From positions 740,971 through 804,970 of the forward strand of contig NZ_QCXX01000001.1 in NCBI RefSeq assembly GCF_003071065.1: 64,000 bases of DNA. Reading direction: 5' to 3'. The notes under the pieces are model-generated. The model had not been told where the DNA came from. It ran no database searches and was given only the letters and a program-made list of their open reading frames with translations. Below are positions 27,481 through 35,491 of this stretch, one piece after another (positions within the stretch are counted from its first letter, which is position 1; every line of letters starts with the position of its first letter). The DNA is from Sphingobacterium athyrii. Lineage in GTDB: Bacteria; Bacteroidota; Bacteroidia; Sphingobacteriales; Sphingobacteriaceae. Both the position numbers and the translations under genes were made by a program.

Positions 27481-28320
27481 ATGTTATTATTCATGAGCAA
27501 AAGAGAATTAAAACTCAGCAAAATCCGCATTGGAGACATCAGCATCTCGTATTATATCCGCCACAGTAAATCATACCCCGCCCCTAAAACCGTCCTATTT
27601 ATCCATGGATTCCCTTTCAACAAGAATACATGGAAACAGCAATTGCTGGATCTTGACGAAGAATACACCGGGATAGCCATTGATGTCAGGGGACACGGCC
27701 TCAGCACAAATGGACATGGTTTCTTTTCGGTTGATGTGTTTGCCAAAGATCTTGTTGAATTTATACGCAAACTGGACCTCAACCATGTTGTGCTCTGCGG
27801 CATCTCCATGGGTGGCTATATCGCCCTACGCACCTATGAGCTGATCGGCCAACAGTTAGCAGGATTGATTTTATGCGACACCAACTCCCTTGCGGACGAC
27901 AATAAAGCCAAACAAAAACGATTCGATTCGATACAGGCATTACTCAAATATGGGAGAAGACCATTTGCGATTGGTTTTACGGAAAATGTATTCTACGAAA
28001 AAACTATTCAGGAAAACCCAGAGGCTGTCGAACTCATCAAAAGCTGTATTCGTAGAAATGAACTTTCCAGTATCTGTGCAACACAACTTGCACTTGCTAC
28101 CCGTACAGATACAACGCATTCTCTAAAAACGATTATTATCCCGACCCTGGTGATCAAAGGTAAACATGATAAATTGATGAGTGAGGAGCAGACAAATATT
28201 CTCATTGAAAATATTCCTGATGTTAGATTCGTGGAATTTGAAGAATCAGGACATTTACCAAATCTCGAAGAACCCGAAAAATTCAACAGGGTACTGAACG
28301 ACTTTTTAGCCATCATTTAG
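27481..28320 (+). CDS. Alpha/beta-hydrolase
   Basis: A 279-residue cytoplasmic alpha/beta-fold hydrolase. HGFPFNKNTWKQQL holds the oxyanion-hole HG, GISMGGY (about residues 103-109) is the nucleophile elbow with its Ser, an Asp lies in KGKHDKL and the catalytic His in ESGHLPNLE near the C-terminus. The HGFPF opening and overall layout suit the 3-oxoadipate enol-lactonase/BioH-like group, but the substrate is unknown. The start may instead be the second ATG at 27493. It is monocistronic, divergent from the tRNA cluster. Confidence 0.88.
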   Translation: MLLFMSKRELKLSKIRIGDISISYYIRHSKSYPAPKTVLFIHGFPFNKNTWKQQLLDLDEEYTGIAIDVRGHGLSTNGHGFFSVDVFAKDLVEFIRKLDLNHVVLCGISMGGYIALRTYELIGQQLAGLILCDTNSLADDNKAKQKRFDSIQALLKYGRRPFAIGFTENVFYEKTIQENPEAVELIKSCIRRNELSSICATQLALATRTDTTHSLKTIIIPTLVIKGKHDKLMSEEQTNILIENIPDVRFVEFEESGHLPNLEEPEKFNRVLNDFLAII

Positions 28321-28381
28321 CATACATTCGGACCAATAGAATATATTCAAGCCAAGTGCATACTGCCTTGGGCCATAAAAA

Positions 28382-28401
28382 AAAGCCACGCGAGTGGCTT
28401 T
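28382..28401. terminator. Terminator between alpha/beta-hydrolase and PUR-protein genes
   Basis: AAAGCCAC (28382-28389) and GTGGCTTT (28394-28401) around GCGA; A-run before, T-rich after. Convergent pair. Confidence 0.8.
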
Positions 28402-28437
28402 ATTTCTTTTTTCATTGAGATTTCATTCTACAACACG

Positions 28438-28773
28438 TTAGAACGAAAAATCATCTTTTGAACGACCATCAGCTTCCTCAGCATATGCATCGTCAAAGTT
28501 AGGCTCATATCGTTTTTCGATTACTTCCTGATTAGACTTAATGTAATTTACAACATCCGTCAAACCTTCCGCAAATTTTTCAAAATCTTCTTTGTATAAG
28601 AAAATCTTATGCTTAATAAACTGGCCATCCTCAAAGCGCTTCTTGCTTTCTGTGATAGTAATGTAGTAATCGTTCGATCGAGTTGCTTTTACATCAAAAA
28701 AATAAGTTCGCTTACCTGCTCTCACCTTTTTTGAAAAAACCTCTTCACGCTCTTTGTTTTCAAAATCTCCCAT
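28438..28773 (-). CDS. PUR-alpha-like DNA/RNA-binding protein (DUF3276)
   Basis: A 111-residue protein. The core KVRAGKRTYFFDVKATRSNDYYITITESKK matches the DUF3276/PUR-domain family typical of Bacteroidota and spirochaetes: a single Whirly-like PUR repeat known in Borrelia (BpuR) to bind single-stranded DNA and RNA. A conserved second beta-sheet half (HKIFLYKEDFEKFAEGLTDVV) follows. The C-terminus is acidic and disordered. It is monocistronic, and a regulatory role in RNA or DNA binding is inferred from the family. Confidence 0.9.
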   Translation of the reverse strand: MGDFENKEREEVFSKKVRAGKRTYFFDVKATRSNDYYITITESKKRFEDGQFIKHKIFLYKEDFEKFAEGLTDVVNYIKSNQEVIEKRYEPNFDDAYAEEADGRSKDDFSF

Positions 28774-29007
28774 TGGTTGTTATTTAAGTTTAAAGTAATC
28801 TTAATCTTTGATAAATATATAATAATTCATTTTAATACACCAAATAATATTAAAAAAAAAGACAATAAACCGCAAAAATGATATATTCGTTCAACCGACA
28901 TCGGATAAAAATTAAACAACAATATTTTTTACCGACGAAATCAGTACATTTACCGAAAATATAAGTTGTATTACCTAAAGCGAATATGTATAGTTTATTT
29001 GTGCCTC

Positions 29008-29015
29008 TATCTTTG
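29008..29015 (+). promoter_or_regulatory. Candidate -7 box TATCTTTG of the liaF-like operon
   Basis: A perfect TAnnTTTG box 22 nt upstream of the ATG at 29038; no convincing TTG at -33. Confidence 0.5.
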
Positions 29016-29037
29016 AGTCATAAATAGTAAAAACATT

Positions 29038-29919
29038 ATGGAAAAAGAACCTATCATACCAAACAGCAATAACAGCCGCAATATCGTGGGGGCCATTGTG
29101 ATCATTGTAGGTATATTCTTATTATTGAATAACCTCAATCTAGGAAACTGGTTTCCGAACTGGTTATTTAGCTGGCCAACGATATTGATCATCATCGGCC
29201 TTGTTATCGGCGTCAATTCCCAATTTCAGAAAAAATCGGCAATCATCCTATTAATTATCGGCGGAGCCAGCCTTATTTCAAGGATGATGCGTACTGACTT
29301 TGGTTCCGTAACCGTCCCTATCATCATCATTTCGCTTGGGATTTATTTTATCATGAGTAAACGGAAACCTCCGATGGTGCCGCCTACCTTCCCCAATCCG
29401 CCGCAAAATCCATACGATTGGGATAAACGGGTCAATATACCGACGGATAGTCCCGCTGATACAACGGCCCCGGATGCTGACGCAAAACCTTTTAACGAAC
29501 AATACGGATCAAGCCAACAAGCCTCGCCCAACGCGCAGGCTTTTGGCGACAAAGAGAACACTTCATTTCATCAGTCTTTTGAAGACAGCCTTAATCTGAA
29601 CACGATTTTTGCAGGCCAAAAGAAAGTCATCTATTCCAAACATTTTAGAGGCGGCAATTTGACCAATGTCTTTGGCAGTATTGAACTGGATCTAACAAAA
29701 GCAGACATCCAGCAGGCAATCGTCATTGACACCTTTCAATTATTTGGCAGTGCCCGTATTATTATCCCTCCACATTGGACGGTATTCAGCAATGTGGCTT
29801 CTATCTTAGGATCTGTCGATGACCGAAGGTTCCAGACAATCTACAACCCGGATACGGATAAAAAGATCTACATCACCGGCACTTGTATTTTGGGTAACTT
29901 AACGATAAAAAATGCTTAA
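29038..29919 (+). CDS. LiaF-like membrane protein (DUF5668 N-terminus, LiaF-type C-terminus)
   Basis: A 293-residue protein. Four hydrophobic segments lie in residues about 18-110 (GAIVIIVGIFLLLNNLNLG, WPTILIIIGLVIG and two more), the DUF5668/LiaF transmembrane module. After a Pro/Asp/Ala-rich linker, residues about 200-293 form a cell-wall-active-antibiotic-response beta-domain (FGSIELDLTKADI, FGSARIIIPPHWTVF, ILGSVDD). In Bacillus, LiaF restrains the LiaRS system that senses envelope damage. Here the gene is 3 nt upstream of a LytS-type kinase and its LytTR regulator, so a similar sensing or restraining role is likely but not proved. Confidence 0.85.
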   Translation: MEKEPIIPNSNNSRNIVGAIVIIVGIFLLLNNLNLGNWFPNWLFSWPTILIIIGLVIGVNSQFQKKSAIILLIIGGASLISRMMRTDFGSVTVPIIIISLGIYFIMSKRKPPMVPPTFPNPPQNPYDWDKRVNIPTDSPADTTAPDADAKPFNEQYGSSQQASPNAQAFGDKENTSFHQSFEDSLNLNTIFAGQKKVIYSKHFRGGNLTNVFGSIELDLTKADIQQAIVIDTFQLFGSARIIIPPHWTVFSNVASILGSVDDRRFQTIYNPDTDKKIYITGTCILGNLTIKNA

Positions 29920-29922
29920 TCG

Positions 29923-30969
29923 ATGAAAAATAGGCTGACGCTCAGTATTAAAAGTCGTTTAATAGGCATTATTTGTATCTCCGTATTTATCGGATATCTT
30001 GCATTACAATATTTACTGATGCTACGCTCAGGCTTTGATTCGCAACTGGCGTTTAAAGATTCATTGATCAATAGTGCCGTGATGATGTTTTGCTGCTACG
30101 GTATGTCCTCCGCGTTAAACTTCTACACACCACAACCGCGGGAGATATGGAAGGTATTGATCATAGGCTTAATTATGGCCGCCATTAGTACTGGATTGAG
30201 TCGTTTTTTAATGAATTATTTTATCCAGCCAAATTTTATCACACTTTTGGATTTGACGCTACCTTTTCGGGGTATAGTTAACTTCCTTATCCTCACTTCG
30301 GTCGCTATTATTAATATCGTCTGGAATATTCAGGAAGATAATATTAATAATATTAAACGAAAACAAGAATCCGAAAACCTGCTTCGCGAAGCAGAACTTT
30401 ATAATTTGCGGCAACAGCTGCAACCACACTTTTTATTTAACAGCTTGAATTCGATCATTGCCCTTATTGGTGCTAATCCGGATGAAGCCCGTAATATGAC
30501 ATTTCAACTGTCCGATTTTTTACGGGGTACGATGAGAAAGGAAAACAATCAGATCATTACACTGGAAGAAGAACTAGACCATCTGCAACTCTACCTTGAC
30601 ATTGAAAAAGTGCGCTTTGGTCATCGTCTGAACACTTCCATTTCCTCCTCTGAGGAAATATTTACGAGTAAATTGCCCGCAATGATTATCCAGCCTTTGG
30701 TAGAAAATGCCATAAAGCATGGATTGTACAATATTACCGACCAAGTCGACATACAAATAAAATGCACCTCACATGAGGGCCAGCTTCACATCCAAATTAC
30801 CAACCCTTTTGATGTAGAAGAACAATCAAAACCGAAAAAAGGAACCGGATTTGGGCTTTCCAGTATTCAACGTAGATTATATCTGCTATATGGCAGAAAT
30901 GATCTTCTGGAAACTCAGATTCAGGACAATATATTTACTAGCACCCTAAAAATACCTCAATATGATTAA
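29923..30969 (+). CDS. LytS/YehU-type sensor histidine kinase
   Basis: A 348-residue membrane kinase with four transmembrane helices in residues about 12-135 and a short coiled linker. The dimerisation/phosphorylation domain of the His_kinase family begins at EAELYNLRQQLQPHFLFNSL, with the phosphoacceptor His at about residue 169. The HATPase domain has QPLVENAIKHG (N-box) and KGTGFGLSSIQRRL (G-box). The sensor part is only the membrane bundle, so signals probably come through the membrane or the LiaF-like partner. Its last codons overlap the start of the LytTR gene by 8 bp. Confidence 0.92.
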   Translation: MKNRLTLSIKSRLIGIICISVFIGYLALQYLLMLRSGFDSQLAFKDSLINSAVMMFCCYGMSSALNFYTPQPREIWKVLIIGLIMAAISTGLSRFLMNYFIQPNFITLLDLTLPFRGIVNFLILTSVAIINIVWNIQEDNINNIKRKQESENLLREAELYNLRQQLQPHFLFNSLNSIIALIGANPDEARNMTFQLSDFLRGTMRKENNQIITLEEELDHLQLYLDIEKVRFGHRLNTSISSSEEIFTSKLPAMIIQPLVENAIKHGLYNITDQVDIQIKCTSHEGQLHIQITNPFDVEEQSKPKKGTGFGLSSIQRRLYLLYGRNDLLETQIQDNIFTSTLKIPQYD

Positions 30970-31702
30970 AGTCGTTATCATTGATGATGAACCCCTAGCA
31001 CGCTCCATTATTGCGGGCTACTTAAAAAATGAAGCTGATGTGAGCGTTATGGCTGAGTGTGGAGATGGTTTTGAAGGCGTTAAAGCAATCCAGACATATG
31101 AACCGGATTTGGTTTTTTTGGATGTACAGATGCCAAAATTGACCGGTTTTGAAATGCTCGAACTGGTCGATAACCCTCCAGCTATTATTTTTACAACTGC
31201 ATTTGATGAGTATGCCTTAAAAGCTTTTGAGAAGAATGCCCTGGATTATCTGCTAAAACCTGTATCTCCGATGCGTTTCAAAAAAGCTTTGGAAAAGTTT
31301 AGGTCCAGCTATTCCGCTCCCGAGAAAAAGGTACAACCCAACTACGAGGTTCTCGCTGCGCAAGACGAAACAAAGATCGACCGTATCGTTGTCAAAACAG
31401 GTACACAGATCAAAATAATCCCTATTGATACAGTCAAATACCTGGAGTCTTATGATGACTACGTAAAGATTCATACCAAAGATGGCATGTACCTCAAGAA
31501 TAAAACCATGGCATTTTTTGAAAAATCCCTCGACCCAAATCAGTTTGTACGTATCCATCGTTCGTTTATCATTAAGGTCGATCAGCTGGCTAAATTGGAG
31601 CCTTACGAAAAGGACTCTTATATCGCTGCATTGGTCTCCGGTGAGAAGCTCAATATCAGTAAATCAGGCTATGCCCGATTAAAACAATTGATTGGAATTT
31701 AA
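30962..31702 (+). CDS. LytTR-family response regulator
   Basis: A 246-residue cytoplasmic regulator. The receiver domain (residues 1-120) has the acidic pair IDDE (residues 8-10), the phosphoacceptor Asp54 in FLDVQMPKL, Thr at FTTAFDEYA and Lys at LLKPVS. The LytTR DNA-binding domain follows (about 140-245) with YLESYDDYVKIH and FVRIHRSFI. It is the partner of the LytS-type kinase with which it overlaps. A promoter 9 nt after its stop begins the serine-hydrolase gene, a possible target. Confidence 0.94.
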   Translation: MIKVVIIDDEPLARSIIAGYLKNEADVSVMAECGDGFEGVKAIQTYEPDLVFLDVQMPKLTGFEMLELVDNPPAIIFTTAFDEYALKAFEKNALDYLLKPVSPMRFKKALEKFRSSYSAPEKKVQPNYEVLAAQDETKIDRIVVKTGTQIKIIPIDTVKYLESYDDYVKIHTKDGMYLKNKTMAFFEKSLDPNQFVRIHRSFIIKVDQLAKLEPYEKDSYIAALVSGEKLNISKSGYARLKQLIGI

Positions 31703-31718
31703 ACATTCCGTAGATTTG
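31688..31718 (+). promoter_or_regulatory. Promoter of the serine-hydrolase gene
   Basis: TTG (31688-31690, inside the LytTR gene's end) and TAGATTTG (31711-31718) are 20 bp apart, matching the consensus. The ATG at 31734 lies 15 nt downstream. The gene can thus be transcribed apart from the two-component operon. Confidence 0.65.
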
Positions 31719-31733
31719 TGCCTAACAATGGTT

Positions 31734-33176
31734 ATGAAACATTTTTATACAGCAATATTGTTGGGCATCACTTCTTACTCCTTTGCCCAGACAAATCAAG
31801 CGGAACAGGTCAACAAAGGAGTTTATAACAAATTGGAATTTTTTATCAATTCCCAGATGACAGACTCTGCCTATAATCTAGCGAGCGACTCCTATAAACA
31901 GCAATACAGTCTTCCGAAATTCACACAGATGTTGCGGCAGATCTACCCTTTGGGTAGGGTAAAAAGTTCTGAAATCACTAGTTTTGAAAAAGGAGCGGCA
32001 ACCTACCGCCTGGATTTTGACAGTCAGTCTTATGAGCTATTATTTGCCACAGATTCAACACTTAAGTTTAACACCTTACACTTTAGCCAGCTGAACCAAC
32101 CTGCTTCAGATAAAAGCAGCCCAGAAAAAACGATAGAGACAGTCACTCCGTCAAAAACCGTGGACAAAGATGACTTTTTCATCGACTCTGTTGCAAATTC
32201 TTACCTAAAGCAACAAAATGCCCAGTCTCTTGCCATAGGCATTATTAAAAACGGGCAGTCCAAAACCTATTTCTACGGCGAGACAGCAAAAGGCAATCAA
32301 ACATTACCAACAACAACCTCGCTTTACGAAATCGGCTCGCTCAGTAAAGTCTTTACAGCCATCTTATTGTCCAATCTCGTTGAAGAGGGCACAATAACGT
32401 TAGATCAACCCATATCCTTATTCCTTCCTGATACACTCCAAAAGAACGAAGATCTGGCTAAAATAACGTTTCAGATGCTAGCCAACCACACATCAGGATT
32501 TCCGAGGCTGCCAGACAACTTTGAAAAAGTAAAAGGATACAGCGGAAATGACCCTTACAAGGCATACGATAGAAAAGCACTCTATAACTATTTATCCGGT
32601 TTCAAAAATCAAAAGACACCGGGGCAGGAATACGAATACAGCAATCTTGGTTACGCGGTACTTGGGGATATCATCTCTAGCATCTACAAAAAATCGTATG
32701 ATCAAATTGTCCGCGAAATAATCTGTAAACCACTTGAAATGAATAATACCTTTCAGGTATTAGATCCAAAAAGAAAAGATACTTTTAAAGTATACGATAA
32801 GAATGGGCAGGAAGTAACGGCCTGGTCTTTCGATGCTTTCAGTGCTGCCGGCGGGTTAAAATCCTCCTTGGAAGATTTACTTAAATTTGCGAACGCACAG
32901 TTTAAGATGCCGCAGAGTCCGCTGGAAAATGCAATGGCCAACACTAGATTGTTTACCTTCTTTCTTCCGCCCGACACTGATTTGGGGTTAGCATGGCACA
33001 TGAACCTACTTGATGATCTTACTTTTTATTGGCATAACGGAGGGACAGCCGGAAGCAGTTCTTATCTGGCTTTATCTCCGGATAAAAAAAGTGCCGTAGT
33101 CGTCTTGTCCAATGTCGCAATTTCAGTCGATAACCAAGGAAAAAGCATTTTGGATTATTTGCTTCATACAAAATAA
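31734..33176 (+). CDS. Secreted serine hydrolase, class C beta-lactamase fold, with DUF3887-like N-terminus
   Basis: The start at 31734 gives a signal peptide (MKHFYTAILLGITSYSFAQ) and 480 residues; ATG 31728 is equally possible, and the longer frame to 31692 crosses the promoter. Residues about 25-125 resemble DUF3887. The penicillin-binding/beta-lactamase (AmpC-type) domain follows, with SxxK in GSLSKVF, the YSN motif in YEYSNLGYAVLG and HNGG in WHNGGTAGSS in place of KTG. Members are peptidases, esterases or lactamases; activity on antibiotics cannot be inferred. Its position after a LiaF-LytS-LytTR operon suggests a cell-wall role. Confidence 0.88.
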   Translation: MKHFYTAILLGITSYSFAQTNQAEQVNKGVYNKLEFFINSQMTDSAYNLASDSYKQQYSLPKFTQMLRQIYPLGRVKSSEITSFEKGAATYRLDFDSQSYELLFATDSTLKFNTLHFSQLNQPASDKSSPEKTIETVTPSKTVDKDDFFIDSVANSYLKQQNAQSLAIGIIKNGQSKTYFYGETAKGNQTLPTTTSLYEIGSLSKVFTAILLSNLVEEGTITLDQPISLFLPDTLQKNEDLAKITFQMLANHTSGFPRLPDNFEKVKGYSGNDPYKAYDRKALYNYLSGFKNQKTPGQEYEYSNLGYAVLGDIISSIYKKSYDQIVREIICKPLEMNNTFQVLDPKRKDTFKVYDKNGQEVTAWSFDAFSAAGGLKSSLEDLLKFANAQFKMPQSPLENAMANTRLFTFFLPPDTDLGLAWHMNLLDDLTFYWHNGGTAGSSSYLALSPDKKSAVVVLSNVAISVDNQGKSILDYLLHTK

Positions 33177-33196
33177 AAAAGCAAAATATCATTATC

Positions 33197-33227
33197 AAAG
33201 CTATATCGAAACAACGATATAGCTTTT
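33197..33227 (+). terminator. Terminator after the serine-hydrolase gene
   Basis: AAAGCTATATCG (33197-33208) pairs with CGATATAGCTTT around AAACAA and is followed by T's. Confidence 0.88.
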
Positions 33228-33255
33228 TTTGTTCTAATAAAAACGATTTGTTTTG

Positions 33256-33286
33256 TTGTGACCAAAATGATTAAAAGTTAACTTTG
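33256..33286 (+). promoter_or_regulatory. Promoter of the 2-hydroxyacid dehydrogenase gene
   Basis: TTG (33256-33258) and TAACTTTG (33279-33286) with 20 bp between. A second box TAATTTTG at 33315-33322, without a -33 partner, lies 35 nt from the ATG. Confidence 0.6.
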
Positions 33287-33357
33287 ATTACAGGCCATAT
33301 AAAACGGGCCCTCTTAATTTTGTTTTACAACAAGCTATAGGATAACACAACATTTAC

Positions 33358-34332
33358 ATGAAGATATTTATTACGAAACGAATTCCGCAAAAAGGTATAG
33401 ATTTATTACAAGCTGCCGGACATCAGGTAACAATACATGACTCATCCATTCCGCTCTCTCCTAGCGAGCTTATTCAAGCCGGACAACAGTGCGACTATGT
33501 CCTGAATGGCGGTATGCAAAGGTTTGATGTGGATTTTTTCAAAAACTGTCCCAATCTTAAAGCGCTATCCCTAATGAGTGTTGGTTATGATAACGTTGAC
33601 GTTTCTGCAGCAACTCAATACCGCATCCCCGTAAGCAACACTCCGGGCGTGCTGTCTGGAGCTACGGCCGATGTTGCCTTCTTGCTGATGCTAGCTGTTT
33701 CCAGAAAAGCTTTCTTTAACCATAAACAGATTCTTCGGGGACAATGGAAAGGCTTTGACCCAACTGCTCATTTAGGTATAGAACTTAACAATAAAACATT
33801 GGGTATCTATGGTCTCGGAAGAATTGGTTTCGAATTTGCCCGAAAAGCAAGAGCGGCGTATAACATGGAAATCATCTATTATAACCGTGGGCGCAACGCG
33901 GAAGCCGAGCAGGTCCTCGGGGCAAGATATGTCAACTTTGATGACCTGTTGACACAAAGTGACGTTCTTTCCATTCATGCCGCACTTACTGCGGAGACAG
34001 CCAATAGATTCAATCAGGACACATTTAAACGCATGAAAAATACGGCGATTCTGGTCAACACTGCACGTGGAGGATTGGTGAAAGAAGAAGACTTAGCCAA
34101 GGCGCTGCTTGAGGGGGAGTTATGGGGAGCCGGACTCGATGTGACAAATCCCGAACCGATGGCAGCCGACAACCCTTTGTTGAATCTTGAAAATGTCTGT
34201 ATTCTGCCCCATATCGGATCCGCAACCGTCGAAACCAGAGACAATATGGCCTTGATGGCGGCAAGCAATTTATTGGCAGCGATCAGAGGCGAAAAGATGC
34301 CACAAACAATTAATCCAGAAGTCTATACATGA
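33358..34332 (+). CDS. D-isomer 2-hydroxyacid dehydrogenase (glyoxylate/hydroxypyruvate reductase type)
   Basis: A 324-residue NAD(P)-dependent dehydrogenase of the D-2-hydroxyacid family. The nucleotide fold GIYGLGRIGFEFARKARA (residues about 148-165) gives the GxGxxG loop, and the catalytic Arg, Glu and His lie in VNTARGGLVKEEDL, TNPEPM and LPHIGSAT. The substrate (glyoxylate, hydroxypyruvate or a related acid) is inferred from the overall likeness to GRHPR/GhrB. The TGA stop overlaps the ATG of a 50-codon gene (ATGA). Confidence 0.92.
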   Translation: MKIFITKRIPQKGIDLLQAAGHQVTIHDSSIPLSPSELIQAGQQCDYVLNGGMQRFDVDFFKNCPNLKALSLMSVGYDNVDVSAATQYRIPVSNTPGVLSGATADVAFLLMLAVSRKAFFNHKQILRGQWKGFDPTAHLGIELNNKTLGIYGLGRIGFEFARKARAAYNMEIIYYNRGRNAEAEQVLGARYVNFDDLLTQSDVLSIHAALTAETANRFNQDTFKRMKNTAILVNTARGGLVKEEDLAKALLEGELWGAGLDVTNPEPMAADNPLLNLENVCILPHIGSATVETRDNMALMAASNLLAAIRGEKMPQTINPEVYT

Positions 34333-34481
34333 AACGACATTTTTTTCAGTTCCTAAATAAGCTCAATAAAGCAATTCTTCCCAAATATGGGAAGAAGGAT
34401 CCGCTTAAACTAAAAAAGTACCAGCAAGCCATAATAGCCTACCGGTACTTTATTCTTATTCGTGCTCTGGCAGATGATTAA
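34329..34481 (+). CDS. Small basic conserved hypothetical protein, 50 residues
   Basis: A frame too short for usual cut-offs, starting with ATG overlapping the dehydrogenase stop (ATGA) and ending with TAA. The product reads MKRHFFQFLNKLNKAILPKY, then GKKDPLKLKKYQQAIIAYRY and ends ADD: a basic N-terminal half and an amphipathic C-terminal helix. The pattern NKxxLPxxxKKDxxKLxKxxxAxxxYRY is, from memory, a small Bacteroidota protein of unknown role. Its stop codon overlaps that of the convergent mscS by 2 bp, leaving no terminator between them. Translational coupling to the dehydrogenase supports expression. Confidence 0.7.
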   Translation: MKRHFFQFLNKLNKAILPKYGKKDPLKLKKYQQAIIAYRYFILIRALADD

Positions 34482-35344
34482 ACGTCGACCTTAACCGGAC
34501 TTCCTTGGTCATTTGCATTAGGGACAATGCTAATCTGTGTAGGATTGGGTGCAACACTGATTTCATTCCGTTCCAGTTCCAGCATAATTTTTTCCTGCAT
34601 CGAATTGCGTGCAGCCCAATAATGCTCACGCTTTGTCCATGCTCTTACCGTTAATATGATTGAATTATTTCCCAATTCTTTAACAAATACTGTTGGCTCA
34701 GGTGCAGTCAGCACAGTTTCATTAGAACGAAGCACCCTAAGAATAATGTCCTTTGCATCCTTCACATTCTTATCGTATGATATGCTCACCGTGTATTCAA
34801 ACATCCGTTGAACTATTTTTGTATAGTTCTTGATCACCGAATTGGCTAACGGACCATTCGGGCTGAAGATTCGGACACCATCGTCGCCGATCAATGTCGA
34901 GTATAAAATATCAATGCGCTCTACTGTCCCCGAAGTACCGTTGGCACTTGATATATAATCCCCGACTTCAAATGGTCTAAACATCAGAATCAATACACCT
35001 CCGGCAAAATTGCTCAGGCTCCCTTGAAGTGCCATACCAACGGCCAAACCAAAAGCAGACAAGGCTGCAATAAATGAAGTGGTCTGTATGCCAATTTGGC
35101 TTGCCACGGTCAATAGCAACATTACCCACATTACGATCTTTATAATGCTGGAGATAAATGTGCGGATTGAGGGATCCACATTTCTCTTCTCAAAACGTTT
35201 GTGCAGCAATCGGTTGACCAAAGCTATAACATATTTACCGATAACCAATAAAACAATACCACCAATAATACCCGGTATCGAATCGATGACGATATCAGTC
35301 AATCGTCCAAATCTAGTTTCCAAACTATTTAAATTACTTTCCAT
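34478..35344 (-). CDS. mscS: MscS-family small-conductance mechanosensitive channel
   Basis: A 288-residue membrane protein. Three transmembrane helices lie in residues about 18-120; the third (ALSAFGLAVGMALQGSLSNFAGGVLI) has the Gly/Ala-rich pore pattern of MscS and is followed by FRPFEVGDYI. The cytoplasmic beta domain has GTVERIDILYSTLI and NGPLANSVIKNYT. The channel opens with membrane tension to release solutes on hypo-osmotic shock. The gene is transcribed alone, convergent with the 50-codon gene and sharing TTAA for the two stops. Confidence 0.94.
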   Translation of the reverse strand: MESNLNSLETRFGRLTDIVIDSIPGIIGGIVLLVIGKYVIALVNRLLHKRFEKRNVDPSIRTFISSIIKIVMWVMLLLTVASQIGIQTTSFIAALSAFGLAVGMALQGSLSNFAGGVLILMFRPFEVGDYISSANGTSGTVERIDILYSTLIGDDGVRIFSPNGPLANSVIKNYTKIVQRMFEYTVSISYDKNVKDAKDIILRVLRSNETVLTAPEPTVFVKELGNNSIILTVRAWTKREHYWAARNSMQEKIMLELERNEISVAPNPTQISIVPNANDQGSPVKVDV

Positions 35345-35479
35345 ATGAATTAAATATATTTCTACGCCTTTTGAAACAAGTATTGTTCCAACATCCTTGC
35401 CTGATGTTCAAAATATTAAAATCGTTGAAAAATACCATAAAACAACAAATTAACACCACTAAATAAAGATTATTAAAGC

Positions 35480-35487
35480 TAACTTTG
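35480..35487 (+). promoter_or_regulatory. -7 box TAACTTTG directly ahead of the AraC gene
   Basis: A perfect TAnnTTTG box whose last base is only 4 nt from the ATG at 35492, implying an mRNA with almost no leader. No TTG at -33. Confidence 0.5.
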
Positions 35488-35491
35488 TATT

